Positions 1 through 45,259 of a DNA stretch of 64,000 bases are shown here, in pieces. Location of the stretch: the NCBI RefSeq assembly GCF_037325665.1, contig NC_090261.1, forward strand, positions 65,158,695-65,222,694, in the 5' to 3' direction. Under the pieces are notes generated by a model. The model ran no database searches. It saw only the letters and a list, made by a program, of their open reading frames with translations, and was not told the origin of the DNA. Within the stretch, counting starts at the first letter, position 1; the number at the start of each line of letters is the position of its first letter. Origin of the DNA: Littorina saxatilis. Its lineage: Eukaryota > Mollusca > Gastropoda > Littorinimorpha > Littorinidae. The position numbers and the translations under genes are program-made.

Positions 1-157
1 AGCATGAGAAATTACAGTTACACACAAATGTATGAACAAAATCATTCTTTCCAAAAATGATTTTGATGGAAAAACTTCCACAAATAGACACTAAAGACCT
101 TTTTGCTTTTAATGTTACTCAGCTTCAAAGCGAGCTAGTACTCTAGCGCCCGTCTTT

Positions 158-252
158 TTGGTCATCACATCCACAATTAGGAAAGCTCTCAGTACTCTAG
201 CGCCCGTCTTTTTGGTCAACACATCCACAATTAGGAAAGCTCTCATTACGAG
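158..252. repeat. two-copy direct repeat, about 54 bp
   Basis: The string 'tactctagcgcccgtctttt' and its downstream flank occur twice in tandem (about 138-191 and 192-245). It lies just 3' of the leftmost AP4M1 exon seen here, in an intron on that gene's strand. No function is seen. Confidence 0.7.
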
Positions 253-397
253 TTACCAACAGGCACCCACCAACAGCTACAACCACAAAATACCAAGTGC
301 TTTGCTTTTATTCACTCCTTGTACACATCCCTGGCCTCTGTGTAACAAACAAAATGTCAAGCCTACACAGCCCCTGACGCTATGAAAACTCACTTAC

Positions 398-454
398 CTC
401 AGAGTCTGTGACAGCCGTTAGATTCTCCACGACATCCACGTACAGGGCCTTTTG
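398..454 (-). CDS. AP4M1: AP4M1 exon encoding start of mu-homology domain
   Basis: 57 nt, phase 0 to 0, flanked by tttcag and gtaagt on the minus strand. It encodes QKALYVDVVENLTAVTDSE, matching the first strand of the mu-homology domain. The last exon of the gene visible in the window. Confidence 0.85.
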
Positions 455-3400
455 CTGAAAGGAGGTAACTCTTGTTATAACAAATGCAACCCTTACTCTT
501 GTCATATCTATGTTTTATTTTTCGGCAACACAATAATAATAATAATAAAACATTCTTTTATAGTGTAACCGAGTGCCGAAACACTACGATCACCTCGGGA
601 AGCGAAGTGCAATCAAACAGGATTGAAAATATTAGGGCTAATTTCTTAGCCCTATAAAAACTGTTATGCAAACCCGAAGGTTTCCATGAACATACAGACA
701 ATCGGAAACCACCAGACCCAATCACAAACAGAACTCTACAATCCACCAGTGTTGACTTTTAAAGGCCAACAACTCGGGTGCAGAGTCTGCTGTGAAAGGA
801 GCGGTAGCCTCCCCTGTCACAATCGCCCCCGTTTGAATCAACTTCGTCCCGAAGTTCCGAACCGGGGGAACACTGTCCATCCCAAGTTCGCAGAATGAGA
901 ACAGCACGAAAATGTTCAGTGGTCATATTATGCCATTACCTGAACATATCATGCCGAGTCCCATCTCTGCTCGCAAGCGCCAGATGTAACCGAGTGCCGA
1001 AACACTACGATCACCTCGGGAAGCGAAGTGCAATCAAACAGGATTGAAAATATTAGGGCTAATTTCTTAGCCCTATAAAAACTGTTATGCAAACCCGAAG
1101 GTTTCCATGAACATACAGACAATCAGAAACCACCAGACCCAATCACAAACAGAACTCTACAATCCACCGGTGTTGACTTTTAAAGGCCAACAACTCGGGT
1201 GCAGAGTCTGCTGTGAAAGGAGCGGTAGTCTCCCCTGTCACAATAGCGCTGCATGTTCACCGCCAAATGGCAGTCTCATGGCGCTTTATCTGAAGTTTGT
1301 CTGAAGAAAAGCTTGACACAGCAAAGCACCTTTAACCTTTCAATTTCATTCTTATTAAGAAATAGAAACACTGACATAGGTACATCAACGAATAAAGTGA
1401 AATAATAACTGCGATCCCTAACTAAGGAGAAAAATTCTTGATTGCAGCTAACTGCTAAAAAAGAAAAAGAAAAAAAAGCAGCAAGATAAGATCAACAATT
1501 TGTAGGAGAAATGACAGACAGAAGCAAAGCAAGCAAAAGGATTTCTACAGGAGAGACTCACATCTCCGGCACTACGAATAGCTGATCTGCCGCTGGCCGC
1601 TACGGGGGACGTACGCTCTATGCCAAACTGCCAGCAAAAATAAAACAAATATGAATAAATAATAAAATAATACAATGAAAGAACACAAAGAAAGCCAAGT
1701 GACATGTGTGTGCCTGATGTAAATGCTGTGTGTAAAGTGTCAACGCAACAACAACAACTAAACAACAAAAACAAAAAGTAAAAAAGAAAAACAAACATAT
1801 AAATGAAAAGTTAAACACTAGAATTGTGCACACATCAAACTAGTCCTGAAAATACAGGAAACTTCTACAACACTTAATTCTAAAATAGAGTGAACACACA
1901 TATGAAACTTCCATACAAAACTGTTGTGTACATGTTTTTGTGTAAAACAGCCATATCAGTCATATTTCAAGATATGTTTTGTAACATACTAACAAACAGC
2001 TGTTCGAAGGTCACTCAAAACAAACAGTCCCTGTGAACGTCAATCTGCCTGTGAGGTCGTGTGTGTGCATACATGTGTCTGTGTGCACGTTTGCCTGATA
2101 AATCTGTCTCTGTGTGTAGGTCAGTTTGCATGCATGTATGCATGTGAGCATGCCTGTGTTTGGATATGCATGCCGGTATGCGTGCATGTGTGCCAAATTG
2201 GACGTGTGTAATGCTGGACAACAGGCTTACCATTCTGGAGGCCACCTCTTCGGGAGTGGACGGTGTTCGCTGCACCGCCACAGGCGTGCTCTGTATGAAT
2301 GGCCGCAGCTTTTCTGTGCTCACAATCTGAACATGGCCCCCATCCTATAACGCAACAACTGAGTTCAAAATACTTGCACATACATTTGTTTCTCATGTCT
2401 CCATGTTCAACATGTGTACACACAGTTCAAAGGCATGACTGAAACAATCACTGTTACAGCAAGAAGAGAGTGCAATTTTACTTATGCTTCTGAGAAAGAT
2501 TGGAGCTTCCTTGTTATGGAACACAGACAGATATTGCCAGAACAAACTGAAATTCATTGGCAAGCCAAATGACATTGCACTAATGCTGTTATTCTGTTGG
2601 CTAATATATTGATCATTCAGTGGATTTAGGTGACACTGACAATGACAATAATTCTAAGTAGCTTGTTAGAAATAAAACCTCAGCTGCCGGCGTCCTGTTA
2701 GTGCTCTGATCTTTCTTCATCTCACCATGGCTTCGTGGAGCATCTCAAAGAGAGGGACCTGATTGGCTCGCACCGATTCCTCCGTCACCGTGCCGCACAG
2801 GTCCTTTGCCATGTAGTACAGCCTGAAACATCAACAGACATTTGACTTATCTCTCATACGTACAGCAACCTTTTGAGGTGTATCTAATCGATCAAGTGAA
2901 TTCCTTTCATTCAACACTGAGGATCACAACCTACCAACCCACCCTAAAGCCCCATACTGCCGCAATTTCAAGAATCTCGCACAGATATTTGTTTCCGCCT
3001 TGTGAAGTAAAAATAACAAATCAATTCTATTTACACATTACATTATATACAGTGCTCCACACATTTCCGGAGACTTACCTACTGAGAAACTCTGTGGCGG
3101 CTATCTGTGAAGCCTTGGAGGTGCTGGACGCCACAAAGTACAGACGTCCTCGTTGGATAAAGTACAGGTGCACTCCATCCTCAGCCTGCAGCATCAACAT
3201 TGCATGAAACAAGAAAAACATGCATGGATGCCAACAGAGCACACAGAGTCTAAACACAAAGACAGTCACAGTTGTCTGGAGGGGGGGGGGGGGGGGGGGG
3301 GGGCGGGGGGAATTAGCCTGATACAGTGGAACCCCCCCTTATAAGACCTCCAAAAGTCTGAACACAGTCAGGTCTTAAAAAGGAGGGAGTATTCAAATAG

Positions 3401-4061
3401 GAGTAAATTTACAGAAGTTATGAACAAACAGTCTGAGAAAACAGGGTCTTAAAAGGGAGGAAGTCTTAAATTGGGGGGTCTTAAAAGGGGGTTCCACTGT
3501 ACGATTAGAACATAGTGTGAACAGCTAGACAAAGGGGCAACAAGATTGAAGAGTATAGATTTTCACTGGTTTTATCCATGTCAATCATCATGTCAATCAT
3601 CATCATGTCAATCATCATCATGTCAATCATCATGTCAATCATCGTGTCAATCATCATGTCAATCATCGTGTCAATCATCATGTCAATCATCATGTCAATC
3701 ATCATGTCAATCATCATGTCAATCTCAAACCTCAACCCACACCAGGACTTGTACGACAAAAGATATCAACAAATGTTTACTGATAAAAACAATTGCATTA
3801 TTCGTTGTCTCTGAATTCAACATGTTATCAAACCACCTTCCTTTCTGAACTCTTTTTAACCCAGATAAAAAAGAATTCTGTATCATTACAACATGTGAAA
3901 TTAGACAAGAATTAGAGACACATTTTGTGAAGAGTAAAAAACTCATTGTTGATAAAAAAAAATATCACTCACAAAGTAGGGTGGAACAAGTCCCTTATTG
4001 ATGTCTCCCACTCTTGAAGAGAAGATGTGCTTGGCATTGTAGGCCTTTGCCTCATCCCTGT
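398..4061 (-). CDS. AP4M1: AP-4 complex subunit mu-1, partial gene (six exons, spliced)
   Basis: Medium chain of the AP-4 adaptor, which sorts cargo at the trans-Golgi network (known for the family). Coding exons in order on the minus strand: 4061-3973, 3185-3079, 2822-2726, 2344-2231, 1627-1562 and 454-398. All have AG/GT borders and their phases fit, giving about 176 residues. Seen: the longin-domain stretch 'DGVHLYFIQRGRLYFVAS', then 'LYYMAKDLCG', 'GHVQIVSTEKLRPFIQS', and 'LYVDVVENL', where the mu-homology domain starts. These align with recalled human AP4M1 segments (HFIHIRHSGLYLVV, YVQTTSTEMLRNFIQ, VFLDVVERL). The initiator exon (expected to end in phase 1 after a Y-K-D-x-R-G motif) was not found between 4062 and 7000. 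The cargo-binding C-terminal half lies beyond the left edge. The gene is head-to-head with AKT. Spliced mu-chain identity is strong; mu-4 rather than mu-1/2/3 rests on the STEKLRPFIQ and DVVENL blocks. Confidence 0.85.
528..1300. repeat. SINE-like 3' end with (AAT)n, split by the miniature LTR element
   Basis: The left piece (about 528-563) is 'aataataataaaacattctt' plus ttatag. The right piece (about 1243-1300) is atagcgctg followed by a cgcc...ctcatggcgcttta motif. Joined, they match an uninterrupted relative at 52962-53024, which serves as an empty-site paralogue. Confidence 0.7.
564..1242 (-). mobile_element. miniature LTR retrotransposon (TRIM-like), in an AP4M1 intron
   Basis: Two direct terminal repeats of 258 bp each (564-821 and 985-1242) begin TG and end CA and differ by only about 1%. 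They enclose about 163 bp with no coding capacity. A 4-bp target duplication ATAG flanks the element (560-563 and 1243-1246). Read on the minus strand, the sequence after the 5' repeat contains TGGCGCTTGCG, resembling a primer-binding site, and a short purine-rich stretch (cgggggcga) precedes the 3' repeat. It looks structurally whole for a non-coding miniature element and is young. It is inserted within a SINE-like sequence. Confidence 0.8.
1562..1627 (-). CDS. AP4M1: AP4M1 linker exon
   Basis: 66 nt, phase 0 to 0, acceptor ctggcag and donor gtgagt on the minus strand. It encodes the Ser/Ala-rich linker (FGIERTSPVAASGRSAIR...) between the longin and mu-homology domains. A similarly Ser/Ala-rich linker sits here in human AP4M1. 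Support is weaker than for its neighbours because linkers are poorly conserved. Confidence 0.7.
2231..2344 (-). CDS. AP4M1: AP4M1 exon, end of longin region
   Basis: 114 nt (38 codons), phase 0 to 0, acceptor gttatag and donor gtaagc. Contains GHVQIVSTEKLRPFIQS, the block equivalent to YVQTTSTEMLRNFIQ of AP-4 mu, then a Pro/Thr-rich stretch ending VASRM. Confidence 0.88.
2726..2822 (-). CDS. AP4M1: AP4M1 longin-domain exon
   Basis: 97 nt, acceptor gtttcag, donor gtgag. Encodes LYYMAKDLCGTVTEESV...VPLFEMLHEAM, the helical part of the longin fold. Confidence 0.88.
3079..3185 (-). CDS. AP4M1: AP4M1 longin-domain exon
   Basis: 107 nt, acceptor ctgcag, donor gtaagt, ending in phase 2. Encodes AEDGVHLYFIQRGRLYFVAS and the following helix ending in EFLSR, the beta-strand core of the mu-chain longin domain. 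Confidence 0.88.
3281..3310. repeat. poly-G tract
   Basis: An almost pure run of about 29 G with one C near its end, next to a MITE. The length is prone to sequencing error. Confidence 0.85.
3322..3501. mobile_element. Tc1/mariner-type MITE with TA target site
   Basis: About 176 bp with inverted ends CAGTGGAACCCCC and GGGGGTTCCACTG, bounded by TA on each side (3322-3323 and 3500-3501). The interior repeats 'ggtcttaaaa' motifs. Worn relatives are seen near 40530, 49150, 58270 and 61030. It sits in an AP4M1 intron and has no coding capacity. Confidence 0.8.
3573..3725. repeat. minisatellite, 12-15 bp unit (catgtcaatcat)
   Basis: About 11 tandem copies of catgtcaatcat with extra 'cat' insertions or cgt variants, in an AP4M1 intron. 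Confidence 0.9.
3973..4061 (-). CDS. AP4M1: AP4M1 exon 2 (first one found)
   Basis: 89 nt, acceptor ctgcag, donor gtgagt; two bases complete a split codon, then RDEAKAYNAKHIFSS...GLVPPYF. It aligns with the region after 'YKDFRGD' of human AP4M1, so one upstream exon with the initiator Met is missing. Confidence 0.8.
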
Positions 4062-4708
4062 CTGCAGTTGACATGTCAAGAAAATATTAATCGTGAAAAG
4101 ATCTCCCTCATACAGCTGTGTGGCAGTGGCCGTGGTGAGGCCATACTCTTTAATTCTTTCCACCTCACAAGCAAATCCAGATCCCTGACATAAGACCCTA
4201 ACAGGCACATTGGGAAATCTATTACCAGGTAAAGGTGACTCCATCTTAAACATGTGTCCAATGGTTTCAATGCAGCTTATATTATCACTATAAATGCTGG
4301 CTGCACTCCCTTTTGAATTTGCTTCAGCACCAAATACAATGAATTCTGCCTGGAGATTTTTTTCTGGCATTTGACTTGGAGCTCTCTTGATCTTTGTTGT
4401 TTTTGTACATGAGGAAATGTCATGATGTGTACATGTTTATCTTCTTGCAATGTAGGCCTGCTCTTCGAAGCACAATATCACATTTGCAGATTTGTAACAC
4501 TAACAGTTCATAATTTAACGGGACTGGGGTCTATTATGTCTCTTAGGTTTTTCCTTGCTAAGGTCCTTGAGTATGAATTTTATCCCACTGGTGTGTGTGT
4601 GTACAGGGTGTATTCAAATCAAATCAAATTTTATTTTACGAGGGTGTATGTGTACACGTGCATGTGCAAATGCGTATCAAGCGGATTTAAGGTGTTTGTG
4701 TAAGAGGT

Positions 4709-4775
<67 letters not shown>

Positions 4776-6128
4776 CGTGCGTACGTGTGTGTGTGTGTGT
4801 GTGTGTGTGTAATGCTACACTGATTCCACAATGCTTTTGGCAAGGATACAGATTTTTCTGACCAGCACTTCAGACCGATCGCTAACAATCATGATCTCTG
4901 CGATCAACATATTGTCGTTTCAGCTCGGCCAGACTCCCCCCTGAACCGTTCCCTCACCTGCTTGGTGGGGTTCAAGGTAACCGGTTTACCGGAATTCGGT
5001 GAATGTCCACCATGGAGTCAATGACCACCCCATCATGTGGCGTTGAGAACTCGTATTTTGTTGTGATCCAAAACGAGGCAAAGCCGAATCAGGATTGACC
5101 GGAAATAGGTTGTAACAACACAAACTGTCTTTGACACTTACGTATCTGTCAAGTTTAAGTGTCAAAACATCGCTTTAAAGGAATTATTTAGCTTGATAGA
5201 ATTCTTTTCCTATTGTGATCAGAGGTGAGAATGTTTGACAAGTTGTTGAAAAAAAATACAACAGAAAGAAACCGGTTTTAGGTTGCGAAAACAAATGTAT
5301 AGGGTTGTCTGCTCCCAATATCCGGGCACTTGGGGTCAGTGCCCTGTCTGAGGAAGTCTCGCCATTTGCGAGAAAAAGTCTTTAAGTAATTTGGCTTGTA
5401 ATCAACAGTGCCCGGTTTTCTTGTGGAAAATACCTTCGCTCTCCAGCTGAGACACATCTTGATTCGCAGGCAGAGTCAAGGTATAATTCTCCAAGCGTGT
5501 AAAGGCCGATTTATGTAGATTTCTGGCAGAGATTCGCTCGTGTATCGAATACACAACAGTGACTACGGAAGATTTATGCTCTCTCTCTCTATCTGACTGC
5601 AGGCAAAACTGATGAGTTGGACGCATTTTCTAATGACGCCTTATTTTTCTTTACGGGTCGGTCTTGACTATGTTTTCACTTTATCAAGCTTGTCAAATTG
5701 TACACATGGTTATAATACATGTGCTATACTGTATCATACATTTAGTGGCGCTGCTAGTGTTATTCAACTTATTGCTCACTGCAGAGCTCCCCAGAAGAAA
5801 CACTTGTTGGGCACTGACACTGTGACAGACTGAGGGTCGAAAACACTTGACATGGATAATTCCGCTGCAGTCGTATTTGTTGTAAACAACTTGCCCAGAA
5901 GATTCCATGTTGACCGGTTATGATAAGGAATATCATTGAGCACTGAAAGTAGTAGGTTGTTGTACTGGTAGCTATGAGTATGAGACTGACATTAATGACA
6001 TGCAGCTGAGAGGTACTTGATGTAAATCTCTAATTGTTATTGTAAAGTGAGATCCAGTACATGTTACTTATTGCCAAGTATGCTGGTTGGCATGTAGGGC
6101 AGCAAGTACATGTAGACATGTGTAACAT
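4062..6128. other. intergenic region between divergent AP4M1 and AKT
   Basis: No coding exon could be supported. It contains a (TG)n tract at 4709-4810 and otherwise unique sequence. The missing AP4M1 first exon, both promoters, and any non-coding AKT leader exon should lie here or just to the right. No TATA box or initiator could be picked with confidence. Confidence 0.4.
4709..4810. repeat. (TG)n microsatellite
   Basis: About 100 bp of TG with a few cg and ta interruptions near 4771-4785. Confidence 0.95.
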
Positions 6129-6136
6129 AACAAGTA

Positions 6137-6941
6137 GGCAAGCCATTCACAAAGCGCGGCGCTCTGTGCAGCGCGGCGATTCACCGAGCGCGGCTATTGC
6201 TCTCACCAGCGCAGATTGTTGACGCGGTTCATTTTTGTACATGTATGATTATCAGCAACATTTTGAAGTTGAACAACAATTGATTGCACCTACCTCTATT
6301 ATATTATCTCAAGTAAATCTATACACCAGTTAACAGTTCCAGCGCTTACATGGAACGAAGAAGGAAACCGAAAGAGGGGGAAAAACAAACACTAAAAATA
6401 ATGATCTGCGCATGCGTTCAAATCAACCAGAAAAACAAGAAAAATCGCGTATTTGTGTGCCCGATGTAATCCTAAGAACCTATGAACAGTTCCGTGGCAC
6501 TGTACTCGGATACTTGTTTAAAAACGTCATCCCAGTTTAAAAACCTCAGCTCCTTTCTATATAGTAGAAGCCATTGCAATGACGTATATGACTGCCAAGT
6601 ATTCAATCAATATCAATCAATCAATATGAAGCTTATATAGCGCGTATTCCGTGGGTACAGTTCTAAGCGCTTGTCGGAACTTAGGCACGTTTTTACATCG
6701 GTGCAGCGATATATGGTGAATTCAGTTGAAAGAGTGAGAGAGAGAGAATGGAGCTCTGTTTTATTGACAGTTTTATTTCTCGAATAGATCAGATAGATGT
6801 AACTGTTGTAAACTTTGCGATTGTGAAGGAAATGTAACAGCAGAATACATCGGCCGTCTTGAATTGCAGCGTTCCTCGTAGCGCCGCTCGTTGTGAATCG
6901 CAACGCTGCAGAACGCGCCGCGCGCTGTGAATCCACTTCGT
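6137..6941. mobile_element. candidate DNA transposon with CG-rich inverted ends
   Basis: The left end (about 6145-6215, attcacaaagcgcggcgc...) and the reverse complement of the right end (6870-6935, attcacagcgcgcggcgc...) match over about 60 bp with gaps. An 8-bp direct repeat AACAAGTA borders it (6129-6136 and 6942-6949), a size used by hAT and P elements. No transposase frame is visible. A SINE-like tail lies inside. It sits directly 5' of the first AKT coding exon, so its CG-rich ends could be mistaken for promoter. Confidence 0.5.
6600..6700. repeat. SINE/LINE-type tail with (ATCA)n
   Basis: 'caatcaatcaatatgaagct' is followed by tatatagcgcgtattccgtgg and ttctaagcgctt, a module that recurs widely in lophotrochozoan genomes (recollection). 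It is nested in the candidate transposon at 6137-6941. Confidence 0.55.
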
Positions 6942-7054
6942 AACAAGTAACATTATCGCCAGTTAATAGTTATTATTATGACACAGTTAATATTGTTAAT
7001 GTTATTGGATACCATTACCAATTGTTTTCAGAGCAAAAAGCCAAAGTGGCGGCC

Positions 7055-41191
<34,137 letters not shown>

Positions 41192-41368
41192 CACCAGGGG
41201 AGCGTTGTTAGTGGGGGTAGGGGGCAGTATTTATTGACATTTTGATTCATGTACAGTACACCATTGGCCGCTGAAATATGGTACATTGGTGAAAGTGCAT
41301 GGTGAGAGAGACTGTAGAACAGTAAGACAGGATTGATTCATGTGTTGAAGCACCAGGGTTGGTTTGAT

Positions 41369-41585
41369 AGTGGGGGTAGCATGTTACCATATAGTGGGGG
41401 TAGCATGTTACCATATAGTGGGGGTAGCATGTTACCATATAGTGGGGGTAGCATGTTACCATATAGTGGGGGTAGCATGTTACCATATAGTGGGGGTAGC
41501 ATGTTACCATATAGTGGGGGTAGCATGTTACCATATAGTGGGGGTAGCATGTTACCATATAGTGGGGGTAGCATGTTACCATATT
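41369..41585. repeat. 24-bp minisatellite in the 11b 3' UTR
   Basis: Nine copies containing tagtgggggtagcatgttac, virtually identical, about 180 bp after the 11b stop. Confidence 0.96.
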
Positions 41586-42008
41586 TGTGCACATTATAGG
41601 ATTGCCCACTGCAGTCCAATTGTTAGATTCTTTGCCTCATGTGTTACATATGAGAGGAGTTCCACTGCATATGAAAACGTAGGGAAGTGAAAGACGGGAA
41701 TAGTCAGGTTATACGGGCTGTAAAATTGTACACATTTCCAAACATGTAATTTGGGTATTATCAATAACTTTCTAAGGTATGAATGTTATAATTAGGCCCA
41801 TAATAATGTATTTCAAACTTTCAGAATGTCATACCCTGTGTCGCTGTGCTGTGGTCCAGTATAAAATGATGTATAGAAAGTGACACTGTTTATAAAAGGA
41901 ATAATGATGTCAATTAATAAGATCTTGATCATGCATGTACTAATCTACTTGGGTGTTTAAGATACTTCCTGGTGAAAGTCATCATGAACACCATCTAAGG
42001 CCAAGAAA

Positions 42009-42014
42009 AATAAA
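42009..42014 (+). promoter_or_regulatory. candidate polyadenylation signal
   Basis: AATAAA about 820 bp after the 11b stop; a plausible short 3' UTR end. Inference only. Confidence 0.35.
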
Positions 42015-42033
42015 TTGATGGTTACGATAATAT

Positions 42034-42052
42034 GGGGGGGGGGGGGGGGGGG
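42034..42052. repeat. poly-G tract
   Basis: About 18 G. Confidence 0.85.
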
Positions 42053-42086
42053 TTATGGTTAAGAGTTGGTGTAACTACACATCTCT

Positions 42087-42785
42087 GCACGTGGACACAT
42101 ACCAACCAGTCAAGCACGTGGACACATACCAACCAGTCATGCACGTGGACACATACCAACCAGTCATGCACGTGGACACATACCAACCAGTCAAGCACGT
42201 GGACACATACCAAGTCAAGCACGTGGACACATACCAACAAGTCATGCACGTGGACACATACCAACCAGTCAAGCACGTGGACACATACCAACAAGTCATG
42301 CACGTGGACACATACCAACCAGTCAAGCACGTGGACACATACCAACAAGTCAAGCACGTGGACACATACCAACAAGTCAAGCACGTGGACACATACCAAC
42401 AAGTCATGCACGTGGACACACACCAACCAGTCAAGCACGTGGACACATACCAACCAGTCAAGCACGTGGACACATACCAACAAGTCATGCACGTGGACAC
42501 ATACCAACCAGTCATGCACGTGGACACATACCAACCAGTCAAGCACGTGGACACATACCAACAAGTCAAGCACGTGGACACATACCAACCAGTCAAGCAC
42601 GTGGACACATACCAACCAGTCATGCACGTGGACACACACCAACAAGTCATGCACGTGGACACATACCAACCAGTCATGCACGTGGACACATACCAACCAG
42701 TCAAGCACGTGGACACATACCAACCAGTCATGCACGTGGACACATACCAACAAGTCATGCACGTGGACACATACCAACCAGTCAA
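42087..42785. repeat. minisatellite, 27-bp unit
   Basis: About 26 copies of cacgtggacacataccaacc plus agtcatg or agtcaag. Each unit contains CACGTG, an E-box core. Open frames are by-products. Confidence 0.97.
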
Positions 42786-43465
42786 CAGTCCAACTGCTTT
42801 CTGGAGAGAGTGGAATTTTTCTGCTGACTTTATTTTGCAGATTAAAATAGGTTTTACTTGCGAAATTCAGCCAAAGAAAGCTGTCACACTGTTGATTGTC
42901 GGCATGGCTCTCGGCACATGTACAATCTACAACAGATTTGAGGTCGTGTGCATCATCTGTTACATGAAGAGGTTGGTACCTTTTAACTTGAACAAAGAGT
43001 AAACACTACTAATTGACACTAACATTATCATATCTCTTCCTGTCACTTTCATCGTATCGAGCTTGATTTGTGGAAGATAAAATGTTGCACTAAGAAGAAG
43101 TCAGTATTATGCACACTGGGCTGTACTTGCTATGTGGGTGAACGTCACTGTGCAAGGCCTGAAATAAGAGCAGCGCCAGTGGCCATGACCATGCAGAAAC
43201 ACTGTATGGTACTTTCGAGATGTTTTTCTTTCAGGAAAAAGCAGTGTTAAGCCACACCACACCAGCACATTCACAGTCTAGCAGCGACCATACAGATGTA
43301 TTTTAGTGCTTGTTTACCAAGTATGGCCGACTTTTCTGTTGCATTAAAGAGAGCTGAAAAGTTATCATCGGCAGAGACGAAGGCCAGAAACACTGTATGG
43401 TAGATTTTTTCTGGCAGGGAAAATAGTGTACAGACTCGGCGGTGTTTAATTTAACGTATGTCACA

Positions 43466-45042
43466 GATAGACTGTGGCACACCACTAGATGCACACACCA
43501 GACACTACATGCACACACCAGACTGTGGCACACCACTACATGCACACACCAGACTGTGGCACACCACGACATGCACACACCAGACTGTGGCACACCACTA
43601 CATGCACACACCAGACTGTGGCACACCACTACATGCACACACCAGACTGTCTGTGGCACACCACTACATGCACACACCAGACTGTGGCACACCACTACAT
43701 GCACACACCAGACTGTGGCACACCACTACATGCACACACCAGACTGTCTGTGGCACACCACTACATGCACACACCAGACTGTGGCACACCACTACATGCA
43801 CACACCAGACTGTGGCACACCACTACATGCACACACCAGACTGTCTGTGGCACACCACTACATGCACACATCAGACCGTGGCACACCACTACATGCACAC
43901 ACCAGACTGTGGCACACCACTACATGCACACACCAGACTGTGGCACACCACTACATGCACACACCAGACTGTCTGTGGCACACCACGACATGCACACACC
44001 AGACTGTGGCACACCACTACATGCACACACCGGACTGTGGCACACCACTACATGCTCACACCAGACTGTGGCACACCACGACATGCACACACCAGACTGT
44101 GGCACACCACTACATGCACACACCAGACTGTGGCACACCACTACATGCACACACCAGACTGTGGCACACCACTACATGCACACACCAGACTGTGGCACAC
44201 CACTACATGCACACACCAGACTGTGGCACACCACTACATGCACACACCAGACTGTGGCACACCACTACATGCACACACCAGACTGTGGCACACCACTACA
44301 TGCACACACCAGACTGTGGCACACCACTACATGCACACACCAGACTGTCTGTGGCACACCACTACATGCACACACCAGACTGTCTGTGGCACACCACTAC
44401 ATGCACACACCAGACTGTGGCACACCACTACATGCACACACCAGACTGTGGCACACCACGACATGCACACACCAGACTGTGGCACACCACTACATGCACA
44501 CACCAGACTGTGGCACACCACTACATGCACACACCAGACTGTGGCACACCACTACATGCACACACCAGACTGTGGCTCACCACTACATGCACACACCAGA
44601 CTGTGGCACACCACTACATGCACACACCAGACTGTGGCACACCACTACATGCACACACCAGACTGTGGCACACCACTACATGCACACACCAGACTGTGGC
44701 ACACCACTACATGCACACACCAGACTGTGGCACACCACTACATGCACACACCAGACTGTGGCACACCACTACATGCACACACCGGACTGTGGCACACCAC
44801 TAGATGCACACATCAGACTGTGGCACACCACTACATGCACACACCAGACTGTGGCACACCACTACATGCACACACCAGACTGTCTGTGGAACACCACTAG
44901 ATGCACACACCAGACTGTGGCACACCACTACATGCACACACCAGACTGTGGCACACCACTACATGCACACACCAGACTGTGGCACACCACTACATGCACA
45001 CACCAGACTGTGGCACACCACTACATGCACACACCAGCACAG
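43466..45042. repeat. minisatellite, 31-bp unit (35-bp variant)
   Basis: About 50 copies containing accactacatgcacacacca and gactgtggcac; some have an extra 'tctg'. All plus frames are open, giving apparent proteins above 450 codons that are not real. Confidence 0.97.
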
Positions 45043-45064
45043 GCCACACAGATGACTTGTTCAC

Positions 45065-45215
45065 TGTAAGTGTGACTTTGTTGCCAAGGAAACTGACTGA
45101 CTTTTCTGTTTGGTAAAACAGTGTTTGGCTGTACAGATGAGTATTTCATTGTAAGTGTAACTTTGTTGCCGAGGAAACTGATAGATTTTTCTGTTTGGTA
45201 AAACGGTGTTTTAGG
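45065..45215. repeat. two-copy direct repeat, about 90 bp
   Basis: gtaagtgtgactttgttgcc and ttttctgtttggtaaaac occur twice with divergence. A perfect 11-bp-arm palindrome (atcacggacct, loop ac) follows at 45233-45256. Confidence 0.8.
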
Positions 45216-45259
45216 CTACAGCACACTATCACATCACGGACCTACAGGTCCGTGATCAC

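Noticed and set aside
4870-5060. Possible AP4M1 first exon on the minus strand (ATG near 4893, donor-like gtgagg near 4950)
   Set aside because: Translations hit stops quickly and show none of the expected FFILSSKGD...YKDxRG motif.
5402-5626. 74-codon minus frame
   Set aside because: No homology or coding character recognised; no splice context.
43442-45069. Frames of 453-526 codons in all plus frames
   Set aside because: By-product of the 31-bp array.
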